From assembly GCF_900166635.1 (NCBI RefSeq), contig NZ_LT800496.1:1-54160 (forward strand): a stretch of 54,160 nt of DNA, read 5' to 3'. Below, in pieces: positions 39,106-45,466 of this stretch. Position 1 is the first letter of the stretch; every line of letters starts with the position of its first letter. This DNA comes from Oceanobacillus timonensis. Its GTDB lineage: Bacteria; Bacillota; Bacilli; Bacillales; Amphibacillaceae. Under the pieces are notes generated by a model. The model saw only the letters and a program-made list of their open reading frames with translations. It was not told the origin of the DNA and searched no databases. The position numbers were made by a program, and so were the translations under genes.

Positions 39106-39419
39106 GAATTACCAGTACCCGAAACCTGAAGTGGATTCGGGCAGAATTTTCAAATGAGAAATTTGAAAATTTTTGGTATTAGGCTATTAGCGCCTGCTAT
39201 AGTTGTCATGTTGCTAAGTCAATCAACTCAACTTTCCACGTCACCTAGTTATCAATTGCTGACAATGACGATTCCAGAGGGATAATCAGAATAACCTAAC
39301 GCACTTTATGATAACTCAACAGCACTCCAGATTGTTAAATTACTCGGATTAACTACAAACTATAGGACTTGTTAAAACCTAGTATAGACACAATCTTAAA
39401 CTTTTAAACTTTATTTCTT
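39106..39419. other. Non-coding 314-bp region with hairpins
   Basis: I find no gene here. It holds the stem CCCGAA-N12-TTCGGG (39118-39141), the perfect 11-bp hairpin AATTTTCAAAT-N5-ATTTGAAAATT (39145-39171) followed by TTTT, and an AGCGCCT segment. It separates the plus-strand operon from a minus-strand block. A single-strand initiation site or an RNA is possible, but no known motif is clear. Confidence 0.4.
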
Positions 39420-39599
39420 TTAAAAAGAATAATATAAATAAAAAAGTATTCGCCATAAATGAATAAGCACTGTGATACCGTAAAGCGAAAGAATAATGTA
39501 ATCTATAACCTCTAAATGATTGAAGTCAATAAATGCCATTATAACTAACATCCCAACGATCAGCGCCATGATATTTGTATATCCAAATTTTTTGAGCAT
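39420..39599 (-). CDS. Small two-helix membrane protein (paralogue of 32502 product)
   Basis: A 59-residue protein with helices at about 10-25 and 33-57, separated by AFIDFNHLEVIDY. It matches the 59-residue protein at 32502 in length, position of helices and the IDF segment. No good ribosome site precedes ATG 39599. It lies downstream of the MazF-like toxin on the same strand. Confidence 0.45.
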   Translation of the reverse strand: MLKKFGYTNIMALIVGMLVIMAFIDFNHLEVIDYIILSLYGITVLIHLWRILFYLYYSF

Positions 39600-39658
39600 T
39601 ATATTTGTAGATGCGTTATACTGTTAACTACAGGGAAGGTTTTATCTGTCCCTGTGAG

Positions 39659-39733
39659 TTATTTGCGACGTTTCTTCTTGGCGGGAGAGCGTCTCTTTTT
39701 TGCCTTTAACGCACCTACTCTATCCTCCTTCAC
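39659..39733 (-). CDS. Possible 24-residue very basic peptide
   Basis: GTG 39733, eleven bases after the toxin stop, opens 25 codons with 13 Lys/Arg (AKKRRSPAKKKRRK at the end). The ribosome site is weak. The tail could bind nucleic acid. The frame may be accidental. Confidence 0.3.
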   Translation of the reverse strand: MKEDRVGALKAKKRRSPAKKKRRK

Positions 39734-39743
39734 TCTAATTAAT

Positions 39744-40160
39744 TTATCTTTGCATACCCTTATTCACTGTATACTTGGTTTGAAATTCCATCCTGTTACA
39801 GTGTGTGACGTGTTTCATGACAGCAAGATGCTCTTTGCTCGTAATTTGTCCGTAACGTTCACAGCTTTCCAGATTTGCTTTATTTAATATTACTTCATTA
39901 TCATTAGTACATAACACTGCTGAATCTTTACTTAATCCGTTTTCATCATTTTTATTGATTCTCACACCATATTTTTTAGTTATATAATTATCAGTCCGGC
40001 TAGTTATTGTTTTACATACCAGTTCATCATCGGTTGATTTAATAACAAGACAAGGTCTTTTAACAGGGGTGGTTTCCTCTCCTGTTTCTTTATTGATAAA
40101 CGATAATTTTACGCCTATAATGTCTTTCCGTTTTACATCATATGGAGATATTTCTTCCAT
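39744..40160 (-). CDS. MazF/PemK-like toxin
   Basis: A 138-residue protein. VKRPCLVIKSTDDELVCKTITSRTDN at about 34-59 matches the MazF/PemK opening (RP.lVi...), and GLSKDSAVLCTNDNEVILNKANL looks like the later core with the dimer strand. Such toxins are sequence-specific mRNA endonucleases and act as plasmid addiction systems. The start is ATG 40160; its ribosome site AAGGG overlaps the antitoxin stop, three bases upstream. The family call is by pattern and gene order. Confidence 0.7.
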   Translation of the reverse strand: MEEISPYDVKRKDIIGVKLSFINKETGEETTPVKRPCLVIKSTDDELVCKTITSRTDNYITKKYGVRINKNDENGLSKDSAVLCTNDNEVILNKANLESCERYGQITSKEHLAVMKHVTHCNRMEFQTKYTVNKGMQR

Positions 40161-40163
40161 AAG

Positions 40164-40349
40164 CTACCCTTGCCACAATTTCATTTGTTTTTTGTCATTT
40201 ACATCAACAACAACATGACCTTTTTCGTTATATTCAACTTTATTCGGTTTTTTACCTAGTTTTCTGAATAACTTATCTTGTTCTTCCTTTACTTTTTCTA
40301 AACGGTCAATTTCTTTTTCAATTTCTTCATTGCTCATTTCGTTATTCAT
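40164..40349 (-). CDS. Probable antitoxin of the MazF/PemK-like module
   Basis: A 61-residue protein, first gene of the minus-strand pair: an N-terminal coiled-coil helix (EEIEKEIDRLEKVKEEQDKL) and a short strand part (VEYNEKGHVVVDV). It lacks an obvious AbrB or RHH DNA-binding domain. ATG 40349 follows AAGGGGTG. The role is inferred from order and coupling with the toxin gene. Confidence 0.6.
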   Translation of the reverse strand: MNNEMSNEEIEKEIDRLEKVKEEQDKLFRKLGKKPNKVEYNEKGHVVVDVNDKKQMKLWQG

Positions 40350-40407
40350 AAGATAAACACCCCTTCATTTGAATTATATAAATAATTATAACACATCCTG
40401 AAAGAAA

Positions 40408-40452
40408 AGTGTAGTATTGTGTTATTGTGTTATATTTTATATTGATTATTAA
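40408..40452 (+). promoter_or_regulatory. Octamer-array promoter P13
   Basis: AGTGTAGT (40408), ATTGTGTT (40416) and ATTGTGTT (40424). The -10 is uncertain (TATTGA 40440 or TATTAA 40447). It is also close to the start of the minus-strand antitoxin gene (40349), so it may act on both. Confidence 0.6.
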
Positions 40453-40484
40453 AATAAATAAAAACATCAATAAAAATATTTTGT

Positions 40485-40513
40485 TATAATAAAAAGTGTA
40501 CGGTACACTTTTT
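40485..40513 (+). promoter_or_regulatory. Second promoter and 23-bp palindrome before the MmcB-like gene
   Basis: TATAAT (40485-40490) is followed at once by AAAAAGTGTAC-G-GTACACTTTTT (40491-40513), a perfect inverted repeat at the likely start of transcription. It may be an operator separate from the octamers. Confidence 0.55.
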
Positions 40514-40529
40514 AAAGTAAGGTGATGCT

Positions 40530-41891
40530 ATGAAAATAACAGGTAAAGATACGACAAGTAAAAAAATATTAGAAGCTATGGATACAGGTATCAACTTAAA
40601 AGAGATACCATCTCATTTTCCAGTATCTTTAGATCAGGCTAAGCGTTTAAGTCGTTATTATAATATCATTATGCTTTCTAAATCCTATCTGCCCGAAAAC
40701 ATAACAGCAAAAGTACAGATGCTTGGATTAAAAGCCTTGTATTTAGCTCCTTTATTCAAAAACAAAGATTGGGATGGTTTAGTAGAAATTTTGAGTGTAG
40801 TTGACCACCAAACTAAGCGCAAAGATTTACCAGTTTTAATGCAGTCTTTAGAAGAAAAGAGAAATCGGATATCAGAATTTCAATCCGAGATAGAAACTAA
40901 ATTGAAAGAGTTAGAACATCGAGAGCATGAATTGCTATTATCTAAACAAGATATTCAAAGTAAGCAAGAGCAAATTAATAAAGAAATTCGTTTTTTAAAT
41001 AAATACCCAAAAGATACACAACAGTTTTTACTACATCATTTAGGTATATACGAAAAGAAGTTAGTCCTTGCCCGCAGATTAGATTCAAGATGGCAACGAG
41101 CATTAAAAAAGAAAGAAATTTTAACGTATAGTAAGGAAGATTACATTTGGTATATCAACGATTTAGATGCATTTGCTTATGATTATCAAAAGCGTATTAC
41201 TCGAAAGACACCCTACCCTACAGAGTGGGATTATGAAAAAGAAGTTAAGCGCCACCAAAACGCAAACTTTGTTATTCCAACCAGTCCGGTTTATCGTTTA
41301 CCAGAAGGAATTGCGCAAGATTTACGTGCTTCTGTCGATGCCATACAAAAAAATATTAATCAAATAGAATCCGAGAGAGTATCTATCAAACAGGAAATGA
41401 AACGCATCAGAAAATTGAACCCACAATCTTTTATGGAATCCGTTGAAGCAATAAATACGTTATCTTCTAGGGACTTAAAAATCCATGGAGCTTTACAGGA
41501 TAAAGCATTAAAATGGTTATATCAAAAGGATTATATCGTTTCAAGCGAAGTCGTACTACCTAATGGCAAACGAGCTGATGTGATTGGTTATAACCAAGAC
41601 GGTCATATTATTATTGTCGAAGTGAAAGCATCGGTAGAAGATTTCCAAAAGGATGATAAATGGATGACTTATCTTGATTATTGTCATGAATTGTATTTCC
41701 TTCTAAAAGAAGAAATAGATTCTATTTTCTATTCTAATGAATCGATGGAGGGGATTGGATTACTTCGAGAAATGCGAAATGGTTTAATTATTAAAGAGCC
41801 ATTTATACGTAACCAGAGCGTTAATGAATCAGAAACAATACAGCATACTATCAATAAATCTTTATCAAAGAAATTCGTATTCGGATATTAA
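40530..41891 (+). CDS. Coiled-coil protein with C-terminal MmcB-like PD-(D/E)XK domain
   Basis: A 453-residue protein. The N-terminal 100 residues look like a small helical DNA-binding or docking part, then a long coiled coil (about 105-175), a middle helical region with a second coiled coil (270-300), and a C-terminal MmcB/DUF1052-like domain (about 315-400). Its key residues are in GKRADVIGY and IIIVEVKASVEDFQKDDKW, followed by MTYLDYCHELYFLL. MmcB-type domains are linked to repair of crosslinked DNA. ATG 40530 follows AAGGTGATG. The combination is unusual; a role in repair or anti-defence is inferred. Confidence 0.75.
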   Translation: MKITGKDTTSKKILEAMDTGINLKEIPSHFPVSLDQAKRLSRYYNIIMLSKSYLPENITAKVQMLGLKALYLAPLFKNKDWDGLVEILSVVDHQTKRKDLPVLMQSLEEKRNRISEFQSEIETKLKELEHREHELLLSKQDIQSKQEQINKEIRFLNKYPKDTQQFLLHHLGIYEKKLVLARRLDSRWQRALKKKEILTYSKEDYIWYINDLDAFAYDYQKRITRKTPYPTEWDYEKEVKRHQNANFVIPTSPVYRLPEGIAQDLRASVDAIQKNINQIESERVSIKQEMKRIRKLNPQSFMESVEAINTLSSRDLKIHGALQDKALKWLYQKDYIVSSEVVLPNGKRADVIGYNQDGHIIIVEVKASVEDFQKDDKWMTYLDYCHELYFLLKEEIDSIFYSNESMEGIGLLREMRNGLIIKEPFIRNQSVNESETIQHTINKSLSKKFVFGY

Positions 41892-41905
41892 ATAATACAT
41901 TTACC

Positions 41906-41934
41906 GTTGTGTTATTGTGTTATTGTGTTATAAT
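41906..41934 (+). promoter_or_regulatory. Octamer-array promoter P14
   Basis: GTTGTGTT (41906), ATTGTGTT (41914) and ATTGTGTT (41922). TATAAT (41929-41934) overlaps the last unit, and TTGTGT 41907-41912 is the -35 with a 16-bp spacer. This is a different phase from the other copies. Confidence 0.75.
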
Positions 41935-41979
41935 GTAATTAGAAATCAATTGATAATACTGTATATTAGGAGTGATTAA

Positions 41980-42141
41980 ATGTATTGGTACGAATTTATT
42001 CATAGAGGTTTATCTCTTGGTTGTCAGCCAAAAGGATTTGTTGCTCATGATGAAACCAAAGGGAAATATGGTTGGGTCGCTTACGACAGAGAGCTTACAG
42101 AAAAAGAGGTATTTGATTATGAATTAAAGAAAGTAAACTAA
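41980..42141 (+). CDS. Small soluble protein, unknown (P14 regulon)
   Basis: A 53-residue aromatic-rich protein (MYWYEFIHRGLSLG...WVAYDRELTEKEV) from ATG 41980 behind TTAGGAGTG. It stands alone between P14 and a hairpin. No family recognised. Confidence 0.55.
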   Translation: MYWYEFIHRGLSLGCQPKGFVAHDETKGKYGWVAYDRELTEKEVFDYELKKVN

Positions 42142-42152
42142 TTTCTTATATA

Positions 42153-42170
42153 AGCCTTCATAAGAAGGCT
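42153..42170 (+). terminator. Hairpin after the 41980 gene
   Basis: AGCCTTC-ATAA-GAAGGCT, a perfect 7-bp stem without a T tract. Confidence 0.6.
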
Positions 42171-42189
42171 CATATGTTATCTTAATAAA

Positions 42190-42251
42190 ATTGTGTTATT
42201 GTAAAAATGAGGTATTGTATTATTGTGTTATATAAATATTTATGATATTCT
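42190..42251 (+). promoter_or_regulatory. Octamer-array promoter P15 (five units)
   Basis: ATTGTGTT (42190), ATTGTAAA, AATGAGGT, ATTGTATT (42214) and ATTGTGTT (42222) keep 8-bp phase. TTGTGT 42223-42228, 17 bp, TATTCT (42246-42251). It drives the gene at 42292. Confidence 0.72.
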
Positions 42252-42291
42252 TCTTATTAATAGATTAACCCTAATGAAAGGAGATTATACT

Positions 42292-42954
42292 ATGTATTTA
42301 GAAAAAGAAATTTCTAATTTACTAGAGGATAAAGCCCACAACAAAAAACTATATGAGGAATTAATTAACCCGAATAATAATAGCTTTCCCAGCCCCGACG
42401 TATTATTTGTAAGAAACGTATTATTTAGATCACTTAGTGATAGCGACATTGCCAAACTGACAAAAGAAGCGATAGAAGATATAAATAACACTCTCTTCCA
42501 AAAACAAACAGAGCAATTTCTGAAAATCCTTTCTAACGAATTAAGAAAAAGCAATGAAGAAACGTTATCAGAGATGTTTGATTTTGTATTGTATTTATAT
42601 AAACAGGAAGAAGACGTTCCTAATTTGGAATGGCTAAAAAGACGGTTGGGGATCATTCATCCCATGAGCAAATACTGGGACAAAAACCCAGGTATATATA
42701 AAGAAGGTTTAATAAATGAATTAAAATTTTGTGTTGATGGTATTGAAGAAACTCAAAAAAGGATTCCTTCTCCTGAACGTTTATATCAAAATTATTTCAA
42801 ACATTTATTTGTAGAATACCATGCAGGCATGAAGGGTTTAAATCTATATGTACTTATTATCTCGTTCCAAGCATTTCAAAGAGAAAACGATATATCTCAC
42901 AATACGCCGTTATCCTTATTTGTAAATGAACATTATAGTGAATATAAAATATGA
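42292..42954 (+). CDS. Helical soluble protein, unknown (P15 regulon)
   Basis: A 220-residue almost all-helical protein without membrane helix: acidic N-terminal half, LEWLKRRLGIIHPMSKYWDK in the middle, and a hydrophobic end (YVLIISFQAFQ). ATG 42292 follows GAAAGGAG; an upstream frame extension to 42223 would include promoter DNA. No family recognised. Confidence 0.6.
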   Translation: MYLEKEISNLLEDKAHNKKLYEELINPNNNSFPSPDVLFVRNVLFRSLSDSDIAKLTKEAIEDINNTLFQKQTEQFLKILSNELRKSNEETLSEMFDFVLYLYKQEEDVPNLEWLKRRLGIIHPMSKYWDKNPGIYKEGLINELKFCVDGIEETQKRIPSPERLYQNYFKHLFVEYHAGMKGLNLYVLIISFQAFQRENDISHNTPLSLFVNEHYSEYKI

Positions 42955-42987
42955 AGCCAGTAAAGGCTTTTTATTTTATACATTAAA

Positions 42988-43033
42988 AATGTGTTATTGT
43001 GGTGTTGTGTTATTGTGTTATATATGATATACT
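42988..43033 (+). promoter_or_regulatory. Octamer-array promoter P16
   Basis: AATGTGTT (42988), ATTGTGGT (42996), GTTGTGTT (43004) and ATTGTGTT (43012) end 8 bp before TATACT (43028-43033). TTGTGT 43005-43010 is the -35 at 17 bp. The leader to the next gene is about 120 bases and contains another array. Confidence 0.8.
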
Positions 43034-43096
43034 TCTAATAAGAAGTTAACAAAAGGATTCTTCCCTTCAAATAAGGAAGGATTTATTTTATCCATT

Positions 43097-43125
43097 ATTG
43101 TGTTATTGAAGTATTGTGTTATACA
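43097..43125 (+). promoter_or_regulatory. Octamer-array promoter P17
   Basis: ATTGTGTT (43097), ATTGAAGT (43105) and ATTGTGTT (43113). TTGTGT 43098-43103 with TATACA (43120-43125) gives a 16-bp spacer. It lies inside the leader from P16, so the gene at 43156 has tandem promoters. Confidence 0.65.
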
Positions 43126-43155
43126 GAAAAAATTCATTTATGGGAGTTGATTAAT

Positions 43156-43341
43156 ATGGCAACAATTTCATGCTGTGGAGAAAAACTTACTTGTAAAGGA
43201 CATACAACTACTTGTCCATTTTGTTTATCTAGCTACAATAGAAACGGCGAACCTTCAGCAGACCATGAACAATGGATGAATGAAACGGAAGAACCTTTAC
43301 AAATTATAATGACACCACTGATTAATGACGATTGGAAGTAG
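43156..43341 (+). CDS. Small zinc-ribbon protein, unknown
   Basis: A 61-residue protein with Cys-rich start (ISCCGEKLTCKGHTTTCPFCLS), a likely zinc site, and a polar acidic tail. ATG 43156 follows TGGGAGTTGA. Tandem octamer promoters precede it. Function unknown; such ribbons often bind nucleic acid. Confidence 0.6.
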   Translation: MATISCCGEKLTCKGHTTTCPFCLSSYNRNGEPSADHEQWMNETEEPLQIIMTPLINDDWK

Positions 43342-43438
43342 ATTCCTTTCTACTGAATGAACTAAGAGGAATCCTCCGGATGTTTAGCCCAGAAGGATTA
43401 TGGTAGCAAGCAAAATGGTTATAAGGAGTGATTCTATT

Positions 43439-43678
43439 ATGAATCAAAAACAAACCAATATATACGATTATCTTTCCAAGAATGATGATGAATTTTATAT
43501 TAAATTATCGGAATTAAATAAAGGCGATTCGATCTCTATAGAAAACATTATAATCTTCTTAAATAAATTTGGTTTTTTTGAAGTATCTTATCAAGATGAA
43601 GAAGAATCGGCTTTTCAACAATTAACAGATTGTTATAATTATGTTTCTGAAAAACTGGATGAATTAAAATTGAAATAA
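43439..43678 (+). CDS. Small soluble acidic protein, unknown
   Basis: A 79-residue protein from ATG 43439 behind TAAGGAGTG. Helical with Asp/Glu/Lys, aromatic residues in the middle (IIIFLNKFGFFEVSY). Last gene before the partition locus; its stop codon abuts array P18. No family recognised. Confidence 0.55.
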   Translation: MNQKQTNIYDYLSKNDDEFYIKLSELNKGDSISIENIIIFLNKFGFFEVSYQDEEESAFQQLTDCYNYVSEKLDELKLK

Positions 43679-43762
43679 TGTAGTATTGAGTTAATGTACT
43701 ATAGATACATTTTAATTTTTTCTAGTTGTGTTATTGAGTTATTGTATTATATAGTATATAAT
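43677..43762 (+). promoter_or_regulatory. Double octamer array (P18 and P19) before parA; candidate centromere
   Basis: First cluster: AATGTAGT (43677), ATTGAGTT (43685), AATGTACT (43693). Second cluster: GTTGTGTT (43725), ATTGAGTT (43733), ATTGTATT (43741), ending 8 bp before TATAAT (43757-43762) with -35 TTGAGT (43734-43739). The region would serve both as parAB promoter and as parS-like binding site for the RHH partner, as in pSM19035-like systems. Confidence 0.7.
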
Positions 43763-43787
43763 TAAAATTTGAAGGGAGAATACATTT

Positions 43788-44591
43788 ATGTCTAATGTAA
43801 TAACAGTCGGTAATTTTAAAGGTGGCGTTGGTAAAACAACTAACTCGGTTATGCTTTCTTATATATTGAATGAAAAAGGATACAAGGTGCTAATGATTGA
43901 TTTTGACCCACAAGCCAATGCAACTAAATTCTTAACAAACACCTTTGATGTCAACTTGAGTAACTTTACAAGTATTTATGAAGCCATTGAGAAGCAAAAA
44001 TTATCTGATGCTATTCTTAATCTTACAGAAGGCTTTCATTTACTCCCTAGTGCGTTGGATTTAGTTAATTTCAAGGATTTTCTGACAGAAAAAATTGGTG
44101 ACAGCGACAAATCAAATAAGCATTATTTCCTTAAATTTCTGCTCGAAGATATAAAAGATAACTATGATTTTGTTATAATTGATATTCCTCCAACAATTTC
44201 AGAGTTTTCCAACAATGCAATAACGGCGTCTGATTATGCATTAATAGTCATGCAAACAGATATCGATTCATTGTTAGGAGCAATAGAATTTAATGATTAC
44301 GTGAATGAGATGCAACAATTTAATCCAAATGTTGATGTAGTTGGTGTACTTCCTTACTTCCGTAAAAAAAGGAGTAGAAATGACAAGTATATTTTCAAAA
44401 CAAGCCGGACTAATGACGCACTAAATATTAAAAATTTAATGTTTAAGAGTTATGTGTATGACCATGATAGGGTACAGACCTTTAGGGTTAATGGTATAAC
44501 CAATAAAGATCACCACGATAAAACCGTATTTAAAATGTATAACGGTGTAACAGATGAATTAATTAAGAAAGTAGGTATAGAAAATGGCTGA
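43788..44591 (+). CDS. parA: ParA-family partition ATPase
   Basis: A 267-residue Walker-type ParA: deviant Walker A NFKGGVGKTT at residues 8-17, DFDPQANAT as Walker A', and DFVIIDIPPT as Walker B. Its short N-terminus puts it with type Ib or delta-like ParA proteins, which pair with a small RHH protein rather than a large ParB. It distributes plasmid copies on the nucleoid. ATG 43788 follows GAAGGGAG. It overlaps the RHH gene by eight bases. Confidence 0.95.
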   Translation: MSNVITVGNFKGGVGKTTNSVMLSYILNEKGYKVLMIDFDPQANATKFLTNTFDVNLSNFTSIYEAIEKQKLSDAILNLTEGFHLLPSALDLVNFKDFLTEKIGDSDKSNKHYFLKFLLEDIKDNYDFVIIDIPPTISEFSNNAITASDYALIVMQTDIDSLLGAIEFNDYVNEMQQFNPNVDVVGVLPYFRKKRSRNDKYIFKTSRTNDALNIKNLMFKSYVYDHDRVQTFRVNGITNKDHHDKTVFKMYNGVTDELIKKVGIENG

Positions 44592-44823
44592 AAAAGACTT
44601 CAATGAATTTTTAGAAAAACAAAAACAAGGAAAAAAGGAAAATCCAATTACCACTAATAAAAAAAACAAAAAAGAACCTAAAAAACAACCACAATATAAA
44701 TCGATTCGTATTTATCCTGATGATTTCGAGGATTTCAGAAAACTGGCTTTTGAACAGAATAAACACATCGTTGAAATGGTTAGCGAAGCACTGGAACTAC
44801 TCAAAGACCAGTATAAGGATTAA
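44584..44823 (+). CDS. Small RHH centromere-binding protein (ParB-like; ParG/omega type)
   Basis: A 79-residue protein: a mobile basic tail (residues 1-38, many Lys) and a ribbon-helix-helix (about 38-78: strand YKSIRIYP, helix DDFEDFRKLAFEQ, turn NKHI, helix VEMVSEALELLKDQ). ParG and omega have the same plan, where the tail stimulates the ParA ATPase and the RHH binds short tandem repeats in its own promoter. The octamer arrays before parA and before 17 or so other genes are the obvious targets, making this a candidate global regulator. Confidence 0.8.
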   Translation: MAEKDFNEFLEKQKQGKKENPITTNKKNKKEPKKQPQYKSIRIYPDDFEDFRKLAFEQNKHIVEMVSEALELLKDQYKD

Positions 44824-44858
44824 TTTAATGGAGCAATTATAAGAAAGGGGGAGAGATT

Positions 44859-45119
44859 ATGGTGAATACAGCGAAAAAATATTTGAACAGCACTACCTTA
44901 TTTATATTTATTGCACTTGTAATCCTTGCTTCCCTGATTTTTATAATTGCAACAAATATAAAGTTGATACTTCTAGGGGTAGTAGCCATTCCATTATTGT
45001 TTATAGTTGGATATATAATCTTTAAAATATCTATATTGTTACTATCTATGTCACTTACAGTTATTAGTATAATCGTTCTGTTTTCAATTATCGGATGGTG
45101 TATATATTTATTTGGGTAG
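44859..45119 (+). CDS. Small membrane protein after parAB
   Basis: An 86-residue protein, nearly all hydrophobic (helices at about 12-32, 34-52 and 55-84). ATG 44859 follows AAAGGGGGAG. It shares the parA transcript and ends at a terminator. Unknown role. Confidence 0.6.
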   Translation: MVNTAKKYLNSTTLFIFIALVILASLIFIIATNIKLILLGVVAIPLLFIVGYIIFKISILLLSMSLTVISIIVLFSIIGWCIYLFG

Positions 45120-45147
45120 AAGATAGTAAAAAGCTATCTTCTTTTTT
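45118..45147 (+). terminator. Terminator of the parA operon
   Basis: AGAAGATAG (45118-45126) and CTATCTTCT form a 9-bp stem followed by TTTTTC. Confidence 0.85.
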
Positions 45148-45259
45148 CTAGAAAATATTACAAATTCCTCAAAAGTATGTTATGATATTAAAAGAAATAG
45201 ATATTTCGTGTTTCAGGAAAATATTATTAATTCTGGATATTAATTTAATTTTAAATACA

Positions 45260-45395
45260 AAAAAAGAAAACCCTCTGGCTCTCTATTATTTTATGGTTCT
45301 GTCGCCAAACAACCCATAAAATAAATCCTCAACAGAAGGTTTTACTCTATAAACAGTTTATTCAAATATGTGTTTATTATAACACATACATATAA
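45260..45395 (-). ncRNA. Probable antisense RNA and folded leader controlling the initiator
   Basis: On the minus strand, a TATAAT in TGTGTTATAAT (near 45377) could start an RNA that ends at a nested hairpin: CAGAGGGTTTT/AAAACCTTCTG (45267-45277 / 45333-45343) around ATTTTATGG/CCATAAAAT (45288-45296 / 45314-45322), then CTTTTTTT. On the plus strand the leader also has TATGTGTT/AACACATA (45367-45388) and TTTTACTCTAT/ATAGAGTAAAA (45340-45350 / 45402-45412). pSK41-type plasmids control Rep by such an RNA. Confidence 0.5.
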
Positions 45396-45466
45396 ATAAG
45401 TATAGAGTAAAAATCTCTGTTTTGTCAAAAAAAGGGCTAGTGGACAAAAGTGGAGGTTTTTTTATT

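Noticed and set aside
12227..43762. Octamer arrays as a CRISPR array, microsatellite or replication iterons
   Set aside because: Units are 8 bp without spacers, occur in short groups at fixed distance before -10 boxes and genes, and are spread over 32 kb; the origin iterons are a different 23-bp sequence.
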